DNA of 64,000 nucleotides, taken from positions 43,410-107,409 of the forward strand of contig DATMGD010000009.1 of assembly GCA_035555855.1 (NCBI GenBank). Reading direction: 5' to 3'. The first letter of the stretch is position 1; every line of letters begins with the position of its first letter. A program made the translations under genes and the position numbers. Origin of the DNA: Palsa-892 sp035555855. Its GTDB lineage: Bacteria > Pseudomonadota > Alphaproteobacteria > Rhizobiales > Xanthobacteraceae. Positions 63,513 through 64,000 of the stretch are shown here, piece after piece. The notes under the pieces are model-generated. The model saw only the letters and a program-made list of their open reading frames with translations, had not been told where the DNA came from and searched no databases.

Positions 63513-64000
63513 GAACGTTTCGTTAATTGCGACATCCCGCGAAACTGGCACATCGCGGTTAAAAATTTGGTGCCCAGGAAAGGACTGGCCGTTCCGCGAT
63601 CGTGGTAATGCTAAGTCGCTGATTTTGCTGAAGGAGATTTTCAGACCAATTCAATCCTGTGACCTAAGTCTGTAAGTCGGCCACGATCACAGCGACCATC
63701 ACCATAATCAGAACTCGCATAAGAAATCCCGTTAGGAGTGCTGGTGCTGTTGTCCTTGCAGCCCACAGGATTTCGGCAGTGACGCGTTCCGTCGTCAGGC
63801 GGACATCGCTGTCCTGCCCTTCCGTGGGGACCTTGTATTGCGCCGGCTGTCCCGACACCCTGCTCGCGCAGCCGCGCTCTTGAACCAGTGGCGGAAGGCA
63901 TGGTTCGGGGCTCTGCGAAGATCGCAAAAGCCTGACTCCCGTACGACGTCGCTTCCCAATATCGCCATTTCGACTTGGACACGATGGCCAAAGGAATAGA
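63513..64000. other. Sequence at the right edge with no certain gene
   Basis: About 490 bases upstream of nrnC. The first 150 bases are AT-richer and should carry the nrnC promoter. The rest holds only one weak candidate gene on the minus strand (63664-63927). No RNA gene, repeat or mobile element is visible, and the window ends here. Confidence 0.5.
63664..63927 (-). CDS. Possible small membrane protein (uncertain)
   Basis: An open frame of 87 codons with no recognisable homology. The N-terminal half is polar with two cysteines (CLPPLVQERGCAS); the C-terminal half has one hydrophobic stretch (APALLTGFLMRVLIMVMVAV) ending in VADLQT. Codon third positions are moderately GC-rich in the middle part and poorer elsewhere, so coding is only weakly supported. 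A longer overlapping frame (63641-63991) lacks any hydrophobic or motif signal. Confidence 0.25.
   Translation of the reverse strand: MRSSQSPEPCLPPLVQERGCASRVSGQPAQYKVPTEGQDSDVRLTTERVTAEILWAARTTAPALLTGFLMRVLIMVMVAVIVADLQT

Overview
This is a GC-rich, almost fully coding stretch of a chromosome. It looks like an alphaproteobacterium of the order Hyphomicrobiales (Rhizobiales). The signature genes for that placement are a heme-regulatory-motif Irr, a DivL-type tyrosine pseudo-histidine-kinase, AddAB instead of RecBCD, an NrnC-type nanoRNase, the Hsp20-DUF1150 pair, a TIGR02300 zinc-ribbon protein and a TsaE-AmgK fusion followed by MurU. The family cannot be fixed from the sequence alone; a Nitrobacteraceae/Xanthobacteraceae-like lineage is my guess. 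I see no insertion sequences, prophage genes, CRISPR arrays or integrases.

Layout. 1-6662: infB (5' end outside the window), rbfA, truB, rpsO and pnp, the classical translation/RNA-decay cluster, closed by a strong terminator. 6749-10712: a Crp/Fnr regulator, then oxyR divergent from katG with two perfect palindromes between them, and a terminator shared with fabI. 10741-14177: fabA-fabB-fabI (unsaturated fatty acid synthesis) divergent from irr across an AT-rich control region. 14198-16686: a secreted SH3 protein, a D-2-hydroxyacid dehydrogenase and a ThiF/MoeB-like E1 enzyme. 16727-24513: the replication block dnaA-dnaN-recF-gyrB and rpsT, with a roughly 980-base non-coding region upstream of dnaA. 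24654-26333: enoyl-CoA hydratase and mutM. 26417-31027: ubiE, ubiB, coaBC, dut and an Rrf2 regulator, followed by cysK. 32283-44087: divL, tsaE-amgK, murU, addB, addA and trxA. 44091-55856 on the minus strand: aroA, cmk, rpsA, sppA, ihfB, lapA, an ornithine cyclodeaminase homologue, trpF, trpB, trpA, accD and folC, with many start/stop overlaps. 56019-57594: the TIGR02300 gene, tRNA-Ala(GGC), hsp20 and DUF1150. 57616-63512 on the minus strand: nrnC, lptC, lptA, lptB, rpoN and ptsN. The last 490 bases hold nothing certain.

The genes mostly serve core growth: translation, replication start, lipid and LPS supply, tryptophan, folate and CoA synthesis, peptidoglycan sugar recycling and DNA repair. 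Oxidative-stress and iron regulators sit beside the genes they are likely to control. I found no convincing undescribed multi-gene system. The interest lies in family-level departures: a DivL Tyr in place of the phospho-His, loss of zinc cysteines in AccD and the MoeB-like protein, loss of the CoaC flap Cys, a 260-residue disordered extension on LptB, and absence of hpf between rpoN and ptsN. Several unexplained inverted or direct repeats near dnaA, rpsT, oxyR/katG, irr/fabA and ptsN are also worth testing.
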